Notes under the pieces: generated by a model
What the model was told of the DNA's origin: nothing
The model's input: the letters and a program-made list of their open reading frames with translations, nothing else
Databases searched by the model: none
Translations under genes and position numbers: made by a program
Shown: positions 34,305 to 43,159 of the stretch, in pieces
How the letters are laid out: the number at the start of each line of letters is the position of its first letter
How positions within the stretch are numbered: the stretch's first letter is position 1
Assembly (NCBI GenBank): GCA_012515075.1
Contig: JAAYZC010000046.1
Location: forward strand, 1-64,000
Reading direction: 5' to 3'
DNA: 64,000 bases
From: Thermoplasmatales archaeon
Lineage (GTDB): Archaea; Thermoplasmatota; Thermoplasmata; Methanomassiliicoccales; Methanomethylophilaceae

Positions 34305-35084
34305 TCAGTAACCCGGCCTGGGTCCCCGAATGCCTCTCCTGGTCCTCTTGTCGACCATCAGGTCTTCACGTCTGCCGAGGTCTATTCCATCCAGGAGGTA
34401 CAGGTGCGCGTTGTCCAGGTCCGGCAGCCCGCTCCTCAGGACGGGTCCCAGCAGCTCCTCTCCCTCTGCATTGACGGGAGAGCCCCCGAGCATACGGTTG
34501 AAAGCGGGTATGACTATGAACGAAGAGGGGAGCCGCGCGTATCTCTCGTCCTCGGAGATCCTGAACCTCCCGCGCATCCAGCAGGGCTCGGTGGCGATCC
34601 TCCCCACACCGTCCCGGAACATGACAGCAGGGTGGTTGTGGGCGAGTATCAAGGTGTCCTTCCCCATGACCTCAGGTGATGGCCAGGTGTGCCCGTGGGC
34701 CAAGCCCGCATCATCCAGCACCATGCCCGAGGCGGGCATGAGTCTTACGCGGGAGGGCAGGAACTCCTCTATGTTGGTATCGTGGTTCCCCCTGACGACG
34801 TTGATGATGTCGAAGCGCTCCAGCAACCCCTCGAAGAATTCCGGTATCTCCCTGTATTCCTGTTTTGAGGACCCCGGGACGGAATCCTTCACATCCCCCA
34901 GGACGATGAGCCTTGTGGAATCCCCCGCCGCTTCCATCACGGCATCATACATCATTCGGGTTCTGGAAGGAATATGGAAGCCCTTGCTCATGAGATGGCT
35001 CTCCAGACCTATGTGCAGGTCCCCGATGATCAGAGCGCTCCCCGCCCTCAGTGCGGGGACGCCGTGGACTGGCTGTATGTTCAT
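34305..35084 (-). CDS. Calcineurin-like metallophosphoesterase
   Basis: The 259-residue protein has the five metallophosphoesterase blocks: IIGDLHIGLE, VLGDVKD, VVRGNHD, LAHGHTWP and ILAHNHPAV. Archaeal proteins of this shape (COG1407) are predicted phosphoesterases of unknown substrate. It is the third gene of a reverse-strand set SRP19-Nnr-phosphoesterase, one base after nnr, so it is likely co-expressed. Confidence 0.9.
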   Translation of the reverse strand: MNIQPVHGVPALRAGSALIIGDLHIGLESHLMSKGFHIPSRTRMMYDAVMEAAGDSTRLIVLGDVKDSVPGSSKQEYREIPEFFEGLLERFDIINVVRGNHDTNIEEFLPSRVRLMPASGMVLDDAGLAHGHTWPSPEVMGKDTLILAHNHPAVMFRDGVGRIATEPCWMRGRFRISEDERYARLPSSFIVIPAFNRMLGGSPVNAEGEELLGPVLRSGLPDLDNAHLYLLDGIDLGRREDLMVDKRTRRGIRGPRPGY

Positions 35085-35085
35085 G

Positions 35086-36492
35086 TCAACCCTTCAGGCC
35101 GTCCCTGAGCACGGACGGTATATCCTCTATCAGGTCGGTGGCGATCATCCCGTAGGATCTGGAGCAGAAGGCGGCCTCTCCGGCCCTGCCGCAGATGTAC
35201 GTCCCCAGACAGGCCGCGTCGAATGGGGCCATCCCCTTGGCGAGAAGTCCCGCCACGATGCCTGCCAGCGCATCCCCGGTGCCACCCACCGTCATGGCGG
35301 GGGTGCCCGTATGGTTCCTCCTCAGGGACAAGCCGTCCGAGATCACATCCTCGGGCCCTTTCAGCACGACGACCGAACCGAAGCGCGACGCGGCCTCTGC
35401 CGCGTCCTCCGAACGGTCCTCCACCCTGCGCCCCAGGAGCAGAGACATCTCACGTTCATGTGGTGTAATGACCACGGGTGCGTGGAACGAGACGTCTCCG
35501 CCTGCCAGCGCCTTCAGGCCGTCCGCATCTATTACCATAGGTCTTTCACAGGACGCCGCCAGCGCCCTCACGGTCTCCGCGGTGCGGGGGGACGTCCCCA
35601 GTCCGGGCCCTATCAAGACGGCATCGGACTCCCTCACGGCCTCCGCGAGGGCACCCAGGCTCTCCGGGCCCAAGACATCGCCCTTCAGTCTCAGCATGGT
35701 GAAGTTCGGAGACATGGAGGCTATGGCTGAGAAACAGGATTCGGGCACGGCTATCCTGACCAGGTCCGCTCCCGTTCTAAGGGCCGCCAGCGCGGCCAAC
35801 GCGGGTGCGCCGGTGTATGGGCCGCCCCCTACCACCAGGACTCTGCCGTTGTCTCCTTTGTGGCTTTTAGGGTCGGGCAGAGGATATCTGAGCATGTCTC
35901 CCGGACCCACAAGATCTGCTGCTTCCCGGGGTATCCCTATGTCGCATACGACTATCCTGCCGCAGCTGGCCTCGTCCATGCCCTCCTTAACATCATGGAA
36001 GGTGACAGTAAGCGAGGGTCTCACGCAGAGGTCGGTACCCATCCCGGTGGGGACATCGGCCGAAACCACTGCGCCTCCGAACCCCCGTATCCATTCGATG
36101 AAGTCTGCGTAAACACCGCGCGGGGGACCGTTTCCGCCGGTGCCCAGAGCGCAGTCCACAACCACGTCGTAATCATCATGCCTCGCTTCGGAGAAAGGTA
36201 TGATGTCGGTGCGAAGCATGGAGTACTGTTTTCTGGAGGGCTCGCTTCTGATATCTTCAGCGGGACGTAGCAGGGCCACGGTGACATCGTTGCCCTCCAG
36301 CCTGTTGGCGGCTGCGAAGCCGTCTCCTCCGTTGTTTCCGGTCCCGCACACTATAAGGATCCTTCTGCCGGGATACTCATCCCCGATTACCTCGGCCAGT
36401 CTGGAGCCGGCGTTCTCCATCAAGGTGTCCAAGCTGACACCCAGCGCCTCCGAGTTCCTGTCCAGGATCATGGAGTCAAGGGCGGTTATCAT
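35086..36492 (-). CDS. nnr: Bifunctional NAD(P)H-hydrate epimerase/dehydratase Nnr
   Basis: The 468-residue fusion repairs hydrated NADH and NADPH. The N-terminal half is the YjeF_N epimerase (CGTGNNGGDGFAAANRL, then ALGTGGNGPPRG). The C-terminal half is the ribokinase-like ADP/ATP-dependent dehydratase (VVGGGPYTGAPALAA, VITPHEREMSLL and VGGTGDALAGIVAGL, whose Asp is catalytic). The two-domain form is common in archaea and bacteria. It lies 13 bases after srp19. Confidence 0.95.
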   Translation of the reverse strand: MITALDSMILDRNSEALGVSLDTLMENAGSRLAEVIGDEYPGRRILIVCGTGNNGGDGFAAANRLEGNDVTVALLRPAEDIRSEPSRKQYSMLRTDIIPFSEARHDDYDVVVDCALGTGGNGPPRGVYADFIEWIRGFGGAVVSADVPTGMGTDLCVRPSLTVTFHDVKEGMDEASCGRIVVCDIGIPREAADLVGPGDMLRYPLPDPKSHKGDNGRVLVVGGGPYTGAPALAALAALRTGADLVRIAVPESCFSAIASMSPNFTMLRLKGDVLGPESLGALAEAVRESDAVLIGPGLGTSPRTAETVRALAASCERPMVIDADGLKALAGGDVSFHAPVVITPHEREMSLLLGRRVEDRSEDAAEAASRFGSVVVLKGPEDVISDGLSLRRNHTGTPAMTVGGTGDALAGIVAGLLAKGMAPFDAACLGTYICGRAGEAAFCSRSYGMIATDLIEDIPSVLRDGLKG

Positions 36493-36505
36493 GGGGCCTC
36501 CCGGT

Positions 36506-36802
36506 TCAGCGGCCCTGGTTCTTCACGAGTATCTCGCCTATCGCCGGCAGGATCTCGGTCTTGGACATCTTATCCCTCTCCACACGGACGCATCCGCGCT
36601 TGGCCGCCCAGTTGGCGGGGTAGGACTTGTCCTCGAAAACCCTGTACTCAAGGTCCAATATGGTTGCGCCCTTGGCGATGATGTCCAGGCTGGGTTCCCT
36701 GACGCAAAGGTGCCTCGGAACCCTGCGGCCCTGGGAACGGGTGCGTTCTATGTCAAAGTATTCCGGCCACAGAACGATAGCCGTGTCATCGTCGTAAGTC
36801 AT
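36506..36802 (-). CDS. srp19: Signal recognition particle protein SRP19
   Basis: The 98-residue basic protein begins IVLWPEYFDIERTRSQGRRVPRHL and includes AAKRGCVRVERD, the SRP19 signature for binding the tips of SRP RNA helices 6 and 8. It prepares the RNA for SRP54. The ATG at 36802 begins directly at the conserved part. A TTG nine bases earlier is in frame but less likely. It leads the srp19-nnr-phosphoesterase set. Confidence 0.94.
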   Translation of the reverse strand: MTYDDDTAIVLWPEYFDIERTRSQGRRVPRHLCVREPSLDIIAKGATILDLEYRVFEDKSYPANWAAKRGCVRVERDKMSKTEILPAIGEILVKNQGR

Positions 36803-36854
36803 ATGAATCAAAAGGGGTAATGGCGAAAGGGGTTTTTGTAGTTACTCAAAGGTC

Positions 36855-37232
36855 TCACTCGAGAACAGCGTTTACGACTCCGTCCTGTCCAGGCCTGGAA
36901 GTGACGACGGCGAGTCCGAGTTCGGTCTCGATCTTGGCACCCTTGTTGATTATGTTGCGCTGAACGTAGTTGGGGTCGGCAGGGTTGACTTTGACGTTGA
37001 GCACCTTAGCTCTCTGGACCTGGTTGGTCTTCTTATCGAGTATGTTCGCGTAGTCCGCCGTCAGCATACCGATCTTCATGTTACCGCCGGCACCGCGGTA
37101 CTGTTTGAGAGTCTCCTCGCCCATCTTGGTGAACTGCTTCTCTCTGCTGATCTCGTACTTCTTCTTGCCTCTGCTGACCACGAGCCTTCCGCCGGTGGGC
37201 TTCCTCTTAGACTTACCCTGCCAAAGTGCCAT
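36855..37232 (-). CDS. rps8e: 30S ribosomal protein S8e
   Basis: The 125-residue protein begins ALWQGKSKRKPTGGRL, contains KKKYEISREKQFTKMG and ends in the conserved NPADPNYVQRNIINKGAKIET and TSRPGQDGVVNAVL. This is the short archaeal S8e. The ATG at 37232 is used. A TTG nine bases upstream is in frame but outside the conserved start. It appears to be a single-gene unit with AT-rich sequence just before it. Confidence 0.96.
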   Translation of the reverse strand: MALWQGKSKRKPTGGRLVVSRGKKKYEISREKQFTKMGEETLKQYRGAGGNMKIGMLTADYANILDKKTNQVQRAKVLNVKVNPADPNYVQRNIINKGAKIETELGLAVVTSRPGQDGVVNAVLE

Positions 37233-37292
37233 TTTAATCAAAACCTCTAAACATGGTTCTCTATATAAACTTTATTCAGACGGGGCGCACCC

Positions 37293-37937
37293 TCATCTGC
37301 TGAGGGGGCCCAGCAGCTCCGCCGAGGCGGCTCCCCCATCCAGTGTCACCAGGGCCGAGCGGCCGTCCCGGGCGGGCCCCGGGTTGACGAACAGCGTGTC
37401 TCCGAACCTGACCGCCCCGATGGCCTCGTGTATGTGTCCGGACAGAGCCAGGACGGGACTGAATTCATCGACGATCCTCCTTATGCCGGTGCTGCCTACG
37501 TTTAGGCCCGAGGGTATCGTGTCCAATCTGCCGTGGGCCGGGGCATGAGTCATCAGTATCATCCCATTCTTGGATATAGGTCTGAGCATGCTGTACAGGT
37601 TCTCCTCGGACAGCTCGAACGGAGTATCGAATATGGTGGGGTTGGAACCTCCGACCGCGGCCAGGTGCATGCCGCCTATCTCGGTGCACTCGCCGTGCAT
37701 GCTGTGGCAGACCCCCTTTATCCTCTCGGGGAGGTCCAGTGGATCGCAGTTCCCGGGTATGGCGTAGACCTCTGAATCTATGCTCTCCAGGATACCTACA
37801 GCATCCTCCGATGTCCCGAAGTCCGTTATGTCCCCGAGGAACAGGACCGCATCCGGACTGTATTCCTTTATCTCGGCGTTTATCCAGCCGAGAGCGGACG
37901 TCTTCTGATGCAGGTCGGTTATGACCAGGAATCTCAT
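37293..37937 (-). CDS. Metallophosphoesterase (Icc/YfcE-like)
   Basis: The 214-residue protein has the calcineurin-like motifs VITDLHQKT, FLGDITDFG, IPGNCDPLD, MTHAPAHG and ALSGHIHE, and a C-terminal GDTLFVNPGPA typical of small YfcE-type phosphodiesterases. Substrate is unknown. It is a distinct family member from the 34305-35084 protein and has no operon partner. The AT-rich region 37940-38030 holds its promoter, with a possible TATA on either strand near 38014-38022. Confidence 0.9.
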   Translation of the reverse strand: MRFLVITDLHQKTSALGWINAEIKEYSPDAVLFLGDITDFGTSEDAVGILESIDSEVYAIPGNCDPLDLPERIKGVCHSMHGECTEIGGMHLAAVGGSNPTIFDTPFELSEENLYSMLRPISKNGMILMTHAPAHGRLDTIPSGLNVGSTGIRRIVDEFSPVLALSGHIHEAIGAVRFGDTLFVNPGPARDGRSALVTLDGGAASAELLGPLSR

Positions 37938-38091
37938 ATTCCCTCAATGGAGGGCATGTTACATTAACATTGTCTTGTAGGTGTTATGTGTTCACTAATG
38001 CGCGCGTTATAGTCTATATAATCGATGAACAACCTAACAAGGGGACACGATGGAGCCGGGGGCGGAAGCGGATATCCGAAAAAGCATGAAG

Positions 38092-38175
38092 CGTGGGGGG
38101 CGAGATTCGAACTCGCGAGTCCTTACGGACATTAGATTAGCAGTCTAACGCCTTACCAGGCTGGGCCACCCCCAC
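38092..38175 (-). tRNA. tRNA-Ser (GCT)
   Basis: Reverse-strand acceptor GTGGGGG (38169-38175) pairs with CCCCCAC (38093-38099), and position 73 is G (38092), as archaeal serine tRNAs have. The T arm is GCGAG/CTCGC. The anticodon loop reads CTGCTAA, giving GCT. A long variable arm (GTCC...GGAC) confirms a class II tRNA. CCA is not encoded. A TATA-like element at 38201-38209 lies about 28 bases upstream. Confidence 0.95.
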
Positions 38176-38433
38176 ACCGGGATGGGGGTAAGAGGTTTCC
38201 ATATTAAAACTTTGGATGGGTCCGGCGGAGACAGGCATCCTGCGTCTCGTGCGGTTGTCGGGCGGCGGTTCCGATTCCGTCCGGAGGATCCGGGCAAGCC
38301 TATGCGAGACTCCCCGGCCCACGGACGTTCCCGCCGCCTCCGTTGTTGAACGGCTCCTGGACAACGGCCAGTTCAAGCCGTCCGAACGCAGTCAGAGGCC
38401 CGGGAGCCGCCCTTTGGATACGGACTTTCGGCA

Positions 38434-38444
38434 TCTTTATATAT
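38434..38444 (+). promoter_or_regulatory. 16S rRNA promoter P1 (TATA)
   Basis: TCTTTATATATC is a strong archaeal TATA box in otherwise GC-rich sequence. It would start transcription near 38467, about 305 bases before the mature 16S end. Confidence 0.55.
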
Positions 38445-38499
38445 CGCCGGTACTAACCCCGTATCCACTCGTTTGGCGGGGAGGGATGGTGACAGAAAC

Positions 38500-38509
38500 C
38501 ATTATATAC
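38500..38509 (+). promoter_or_regulatory. 16S rRNA promoter P2 (TATA)
   Basis: CATTATATAC is a second TATA-like element 66 bases after P1. It would give a start near 38532. Tandem promoters are usual for rRNA genes. Confidence 0.5.
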
Positions 38510-38645
38510 TCCACCGTTATACGAGGGAATGCGCGAGTCGGCGAGACCCCCCAAACACAGGGGCGGTTGGGACCGACCCAGCAACATGGAGAATCAAGAT
38601 CTCCGCCGAAAGGCGTGCTCTCTTGGATTCTGACGTTCGATGCTA

Positions 38646-38672
38646 CGAATGTTCTGTTAGACGGAACATTCG
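38646..38672 (+). repeat. Perfect hairpin in the 16S leader
   Basis: CGAATGTTC (38646-38654) and GAACATTCG (38664-38672) are perfect nine-base arms around a nine-base loop, about 100 bases before the mature 16S 5' end. It is probably an RNA processing or antitermination structure. Confidence 0.5.
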
Positions 38673-38771
38673 ATTGAGTGAGCCGTCCTAATGGAACATC
38701 ACGGTGAAACATGGTAAACTGCCAGTTTCTATTTCATCCATCATATGACGTCATTAAAGTCAAGTGATTTG

Positions 38772-40242
<1,471 letters not shown>

Positions 40243-40246
40243 ACGC

Positions 40247-40269
40247 AGGGTGGGGCCTAGCCCCACCCT
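40247..40269 (+). terminator. Hairpin directly after 16S
   Basis: AGGGTGGGG (40247-40255) and CCCCACCCT (40261-40269), plus an inner C-G pair, form a perfect ten-base stem with a three-base loop. It starts four bases after the mature 16S end and lacks a long T run, so it could be a terminator or a processing stem. Confidence 0.5.
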
Positions 40270-40286
40270 CAAAACACACTGTGTAT

Positions 40287-40324
40287 AATTGCAAGGAAAT
40301 TCCCAAAACGAATTTCCCGCAATT
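40287..40324 (+). repeat. Long inverted repeat in the 16S trailer
   Basis: AATTGC-AA-GGAAATTC (40287-40302) pairs with GAATTTCC-C-GCAATT (40310-40324) around a seven-base loop. That gives 14 base pairs with one small internal loop. It lies between the 16S gene and the nitroreductase promoter (TATA near 40421-40429). The rest of 40270-40420 shows nothing I can name. Confidence 0.6.
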
Positions 40325-40446
40325 CCTTTGGCAGCTTACCATGCGCTAAACGTAGCATCGAACGTCATCTCCCATACTTCTGCATTCTCGTTTTCACAGC
40401 GGCTTCTGCATCTGTTTGAAATATTATATCCACGTTCTTCAGGACG

Positions 40447-41022
40447 ATGACATCCAACCCTACTCTGGAGACGATATATGGAAGGAAGTCCGTGCGTTCG
40501 TACAGTGACGATCCCGTTTCCGACAAGGATCTGAAAGAGCTCGTCAAGGCCGGTTTCCACGCCGCCAACGGCGTCAACGCTCAGGCACTAAGATTCGCGG
40601 TCGTTTCCAACCGTGAGAAGCTCCGCGAATACTCCGATTACTCCAAGCCCGCTTTCCTGGCCTCCCTGAAGGCCAACGGGATCGAGAGCGAGTACATGGA
40701 GAAGAAGCTGACCACCCCCGATCTGAACATATTCTGCAACGCCCCCTCGGCCGTATTCATCTTCGCGGGCCCGGAGGCCGCAACACCCGTGGAGGACGCC
40801 TCCCTGGCCGCTGGGAACATTATGCTGGCGGCCCGCTCGATGGGCCTCGGGACATGCTGGATAGGTTTCGCCGCCCCGCTGGACGGGAACGACGGTTTCA
40901 GGAAGGAGAACAACGTTCCCGACGACTGCAGGCTTCTGGCATCGATAATAGTCGGGCACCCCACGAAGGACAGGGAGCCGACCCCGAGGAAGGAGCCAGT
41001 CATACTGAACTGGCTGAGATGA
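40447..41022 (+). CDS. Nitroreductase-family flavoprotein
   Basis: The 191-residue protein has the nitroreductase start (TIYGRKSVRSYSDDPV), FHAANGVNAQALRFAVV for FMN binding, NIMLAARSMGLGTCWIG in the middle and the terminal VGHPTKDREPTPRK. Members are FMN-dependent NAD(P)H oxidoreductases of broad substrate range. The ATG at 40447 is about 22 bases after ATATTATA, so the message is nearly leaderless. The tRNA-Gln gene is 35 bases after its stop. Confidence 0.92.
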   Translation: MTSNPTLETIYGRKSVRSYSDDPVSDKDLKELVKAGFHAANGVNAQALRFAVVSNREKLREYSDYSKPAFLASLKANGIESEYMEKKLTTPDLNIFCNAPSAVFIFAGPEAATPVEDASLAAGNIMLAARSMGLGTCWIGFAAPLDGNDGFRKENNVPDDCRLLASIIVGHPTKDREPTPRKEPVILNWLR

Positions 41023-41057
41023 ATCCCCCGTCGAAAACACGACGGCCAGAATGCAAG

Positions 41058-41133
41058 TGGTAGTCCCGTCCGGATTCGAACCGGAGTCGCCGGCTCCAAA
41101 GGCCAGCATGATTGACCGCTACACCACGGGACT
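41058..41133 (-). tRNA. tRNA-Gln (TTG)
   Basis: Reverse-strand acceptor AGTCCCG (41127-41133) pairs with CGGGACT (41062-41068), with A73 and an encoded CCA (41058-41060). The anticodon stem CTGGC/GCCGG closes the loop CTTTGGA, giving TTG. The T loop is TTCGAAT. A TATA-like GATATATC at 41151-41158 lies upstream. Confidence 0.95.
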
Positions 41134-41163
41134 GTCTGTCGGGCGATATATCCTGATCGTTTA

Positions 41164-42444
41164 TCATTCTTGCGAGCCGTCACCGTCTCCAGGACCGGAC
41201 GGTCTTGCCCGGCGGGTCTCCTCACCTCTGAGGTAGGTGCTCTCCCCACCGGTTATCCGGACGTCCAGGAAGGTTCCGAGGGGTATGTCGCCATGCACAG
41301 CCACCGGCCGGTAGTTGTCGGTCCTGCAGATCACGGTCCCCGGCTTGCCGTTCTCCGTGGCCAGGACCCTGTACTCCCTGCCGACCATGGTGCGGTTCAC
41401 ATCGTACTCCGTAAGGTTCTTCAGATCGGTGAGCTCCCTGGAGCGGTCCTTGCTCACGTTGCCACCAACGGCCTCCATCCCGGCCGCGAGGGTGCCCGGC
41501 CGCGGGGAGAAGCGGGTTATGTTCAGCGTGTCCGCTCTCAGCCGTCTCACCAGGTCCATGCTCCGACGGTGGTCCTCGTCGGTCTCTCCCGGGAAGCCCG
41601 TTATGAGATCAGTCGCTATGCTCAGGTCAGGATAGGTGTCCCTCAGGCTGCCCGCCATACTCATGAACCCTCCCGCCGTGTACCTTCTCCCCATCCTCTC
41701 CAGCACGCTGTCGCTTCCGCTCTGCACGGGTATGTGCAGGAACCTGTAAACCCTGGGGTCCGCCATGGCATCCAGCAGACCGTCGGATATGCGCTCCAGG
41801 CTGTCTGGGTTCATCATGCCTATCCGTATCCTGTAGTCACCCGGGAAATCAAGCATCCTCCGCAGGAGGGCGTCCAGAGACGTTCCCCGGTCGGTACCGT
41901 AGCACGCGGTGTCCTGGGCAGTGACGAGTATCTCCCTCACCCCGTTCTCCAGCATGTCCTTGAACCTGCGGAGCACCTCCTCCTCGGAAGAGCTCACCAA
42001 TCTCCCGCGGGCCAGTCTGGTTATGCAATAGGTGCATCTGCCCATGCAACCCTGCGCTATCGGTATTATGCCCGAGATCCCGTAGGGGATGTCGGCGACC
42101 GGCTCCGAGTGCCCGTAGGTGTCCCCGACAGCGGAGGAGAAGACGGAGTATCGGTCGGGCGGGATTATCAGAGAATCCGGAAGGCGCAAGGCTATCCTGC
42201 CGGGCTGGACTTTCGCCATGCAACCCGTGACCACCACCCTCTTACCTGCTCTCCTGAGCTCGGACATCCTCTTCAGCATCTTCTTCTCCGTGGTGTCCAC
42301 CACGGTGCATGTGTTGAGTACCACGATGTCGGCGCATTCGGGAGAATCCGCGGGAGAGTGCCCGAGCTCGGACATCCTGCGGGAGAACTGCTCCCCCTCC
42401 CCGCGGTTCATGGTGCATCCGTAGGATTCCACGAAGTATCTCAT
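41164..42444 (-). CDS. t6A tRNA methylthiotransferase (MtaB/CDKAL1-type)
   Basis: The 426-residue protein has three domains. The N-terminal UPF0004 part is YFVESYGCTMNRGEGE with Cys in VLNTCTVVDTTEKKM and VTGCMAKVQP. The radical-SAM core has CMGRCTYC (binding 4Fe-4S and SAM). A C-terminal TRAM domain covers about the last 65 residues. It converts t6A37 of ANN-decoding tRNAs to ms2t6A. Substrate t6A is made by KEOPS, whose Pcc1 is at 22482. It follows aIF2 beta by 12 bases. Confidence 0.92.
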   Translation of the reverse strand: MRYFVESYGCTMNRGEGEQFSRRMSELGHSPADSPECADIVVLNTCTVVDTTEKKMLKRMSELRRAGKRVVVTGCMAKVQPGRIALRLPDSLIIPPDRYSVFSSAVGDTYGHSEPVADIPYGISGIIPIAQGCMGRCTYCITRLARGRLVSSSEEEVLRRFKDMLENGVREILVTAQDTACYGTDRGTSLDALLRRMLDFPGDYRIRIGMMNPDSLERISDGLLDAMADPRVYRFLHIPVQSGSDSVLERMGRRYTAGGFMSMAGSLRDTYPDLSIATDLITGFPGETDEDHRRSMDLVRRLRADTLNITRFSPRPGTLAAGMEAVGGNVSKDRSRELTDLKNLTEYDVNRTMVGREYRVLATENGKPGTVICRTDNYRPVAVHGDIPLGTFLDVRITGGESTYLRGEETRRARPSGPGDGDGSQE

Positions 42445-42456
42445 GTTCCTGACCGA

Positions 42457-43089
42457 TCAGCGGGTGGTGGGTTCCTTGCTGACGACGGCGAAGGCGGTCC
42501 TGGCGGAGATCTTGGTGATCTTGGCATGGACTGTGGCGCCCTTTATGGTCCCGGGGCAGATAACCAGGTAATTGTAGTATTTGCCCACTCCGTCGCCCTT
42601 CCTTCCGACGTCGCTTATGAAGATCTCCACGATGTCCCCCTCCCTGAGGGTGTTGGGCGCGTCGAACTTGGGGGCCTTCCTGACGTTTATGGATCTGCGG
42701 GCCCCGCAGGCCTCGCACTCCAGTATGAGGGTGCGGTCCTCTCTGACCATCTTGGTGTCCGGGAGTCCGCATTCCGAGCATACGACGTAGGTCTCGGTGT
42801 ATGTCTGGATCTTGTCGTTTATGTTGGCGGGGCTGATCTTAGCCTTGAAGACCGCTCTGCGGCCCTCAATGTTCCCGGGAGTCCCCAGCTCCTTCAAGAG
42901 GAACTGGAGCAGATGCAGAGGATCCCTCCTGAGCTTGTCGGTGATGTCGATGAAGTTCCTGATAACGGTGATCTTTCCCTCCTGGAGTATGTCGAGCTCG
43001 GGGAGCGTGAACCTCTCGTGGTTCTCTATGGTCTCGGGAAGGACGCTTTTGGCCCTATCAAGCAATGCAAAGTAATCTTCATCCGCCAT
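42457..43089 (-). CDS. Translation initiation factor aIF2 subunit beta with C-terminal TRAM domain
   Basis: Residues 1-135 are a normal aIF2 beta: an N-terminal helix, a core (KITVIRNFIDITDKLRRDPLHLLQFLLKELGTPG) and the zinc ribbon CSECG...CEACGA. Residues about 145-205 add a TRAM domain (LREGDIVEIFISDVGRKGDGVGKY). The beta subunit helps aIF2 select start codons. The added RNA-binding domain makes it longer than most aIF2 beta proteins. It is immediately upstream of the t6A methylthiotransferase, which also has a TRAM domain. Confidence 0.94.
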   Translation of the reverse strand: MADEDYFALLDRAKSVLPETIENHERFTLPELDILQEGKITVIRNFIDITDKLRRDPLHLLQFLLKELGTPGNIEGRRAVFKAKISPANINDKIQTYTETYVVCSECGLPDTKMVREDRTLILECEACGARRSINVRKAPKFDAPNTLREGDIVEIFISDVGRKGDGVGKYYNYLVICPGTIKGATVHAKITKISARTAFAVVSKEPTTR

Positions 43090-43159
43090 TATTATCGCCT
43101 GTTGCCGCTAAGCCCGTCTATCTTATAAAGATTAGCGTGCGCGGTGTAGGTTCGACAAT

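Larger units (their letters stand above)
38176..38771 (+). other. Leader region of the 16S rRNA gene
   Basis: The first part holds the tRNA-Ser promoter (38201-38209) and about 220 bases of GC-rich sequence in which I see no certain gene. Two TATA-like elements follow, at 38434-38444 and 38500-38509. Downstream lie several hairpins: one of 38591-38630 capped by CGCC-GAAA-GGCG, and one at 38646-38672. These look like a structured pre-16S leader of about 240-310 bases. Open frames crossing this region run through the promoters and are not credible. Confidence 0.55.

Noticed and set aside
38216-38677. 153-residue frame before 16S as a protein gene
   Set aside because: It runs through both 16S TATA elements and leader hairpins and shows no known motif in its second half. 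Kept only as a low-interest finding.
40287-40324. Miniature transposable element
   Set aside because: The inverted repeat is short, has no target duplication that I can see and no second copy in the window. A structural or regulatory role is more likely.
40243-40446. Start of a 23S or 5S rRNA gene after 16S
   Set aside because: No 23S-like or 5S-like sequence follows. The nitroreductase gene begins at 40447.
41170-43128. 652-residue forward frame
   Set aside because: It spans two reverse-strand genes (MtaB-like and aIF2 beta) in antisense and has no family features.
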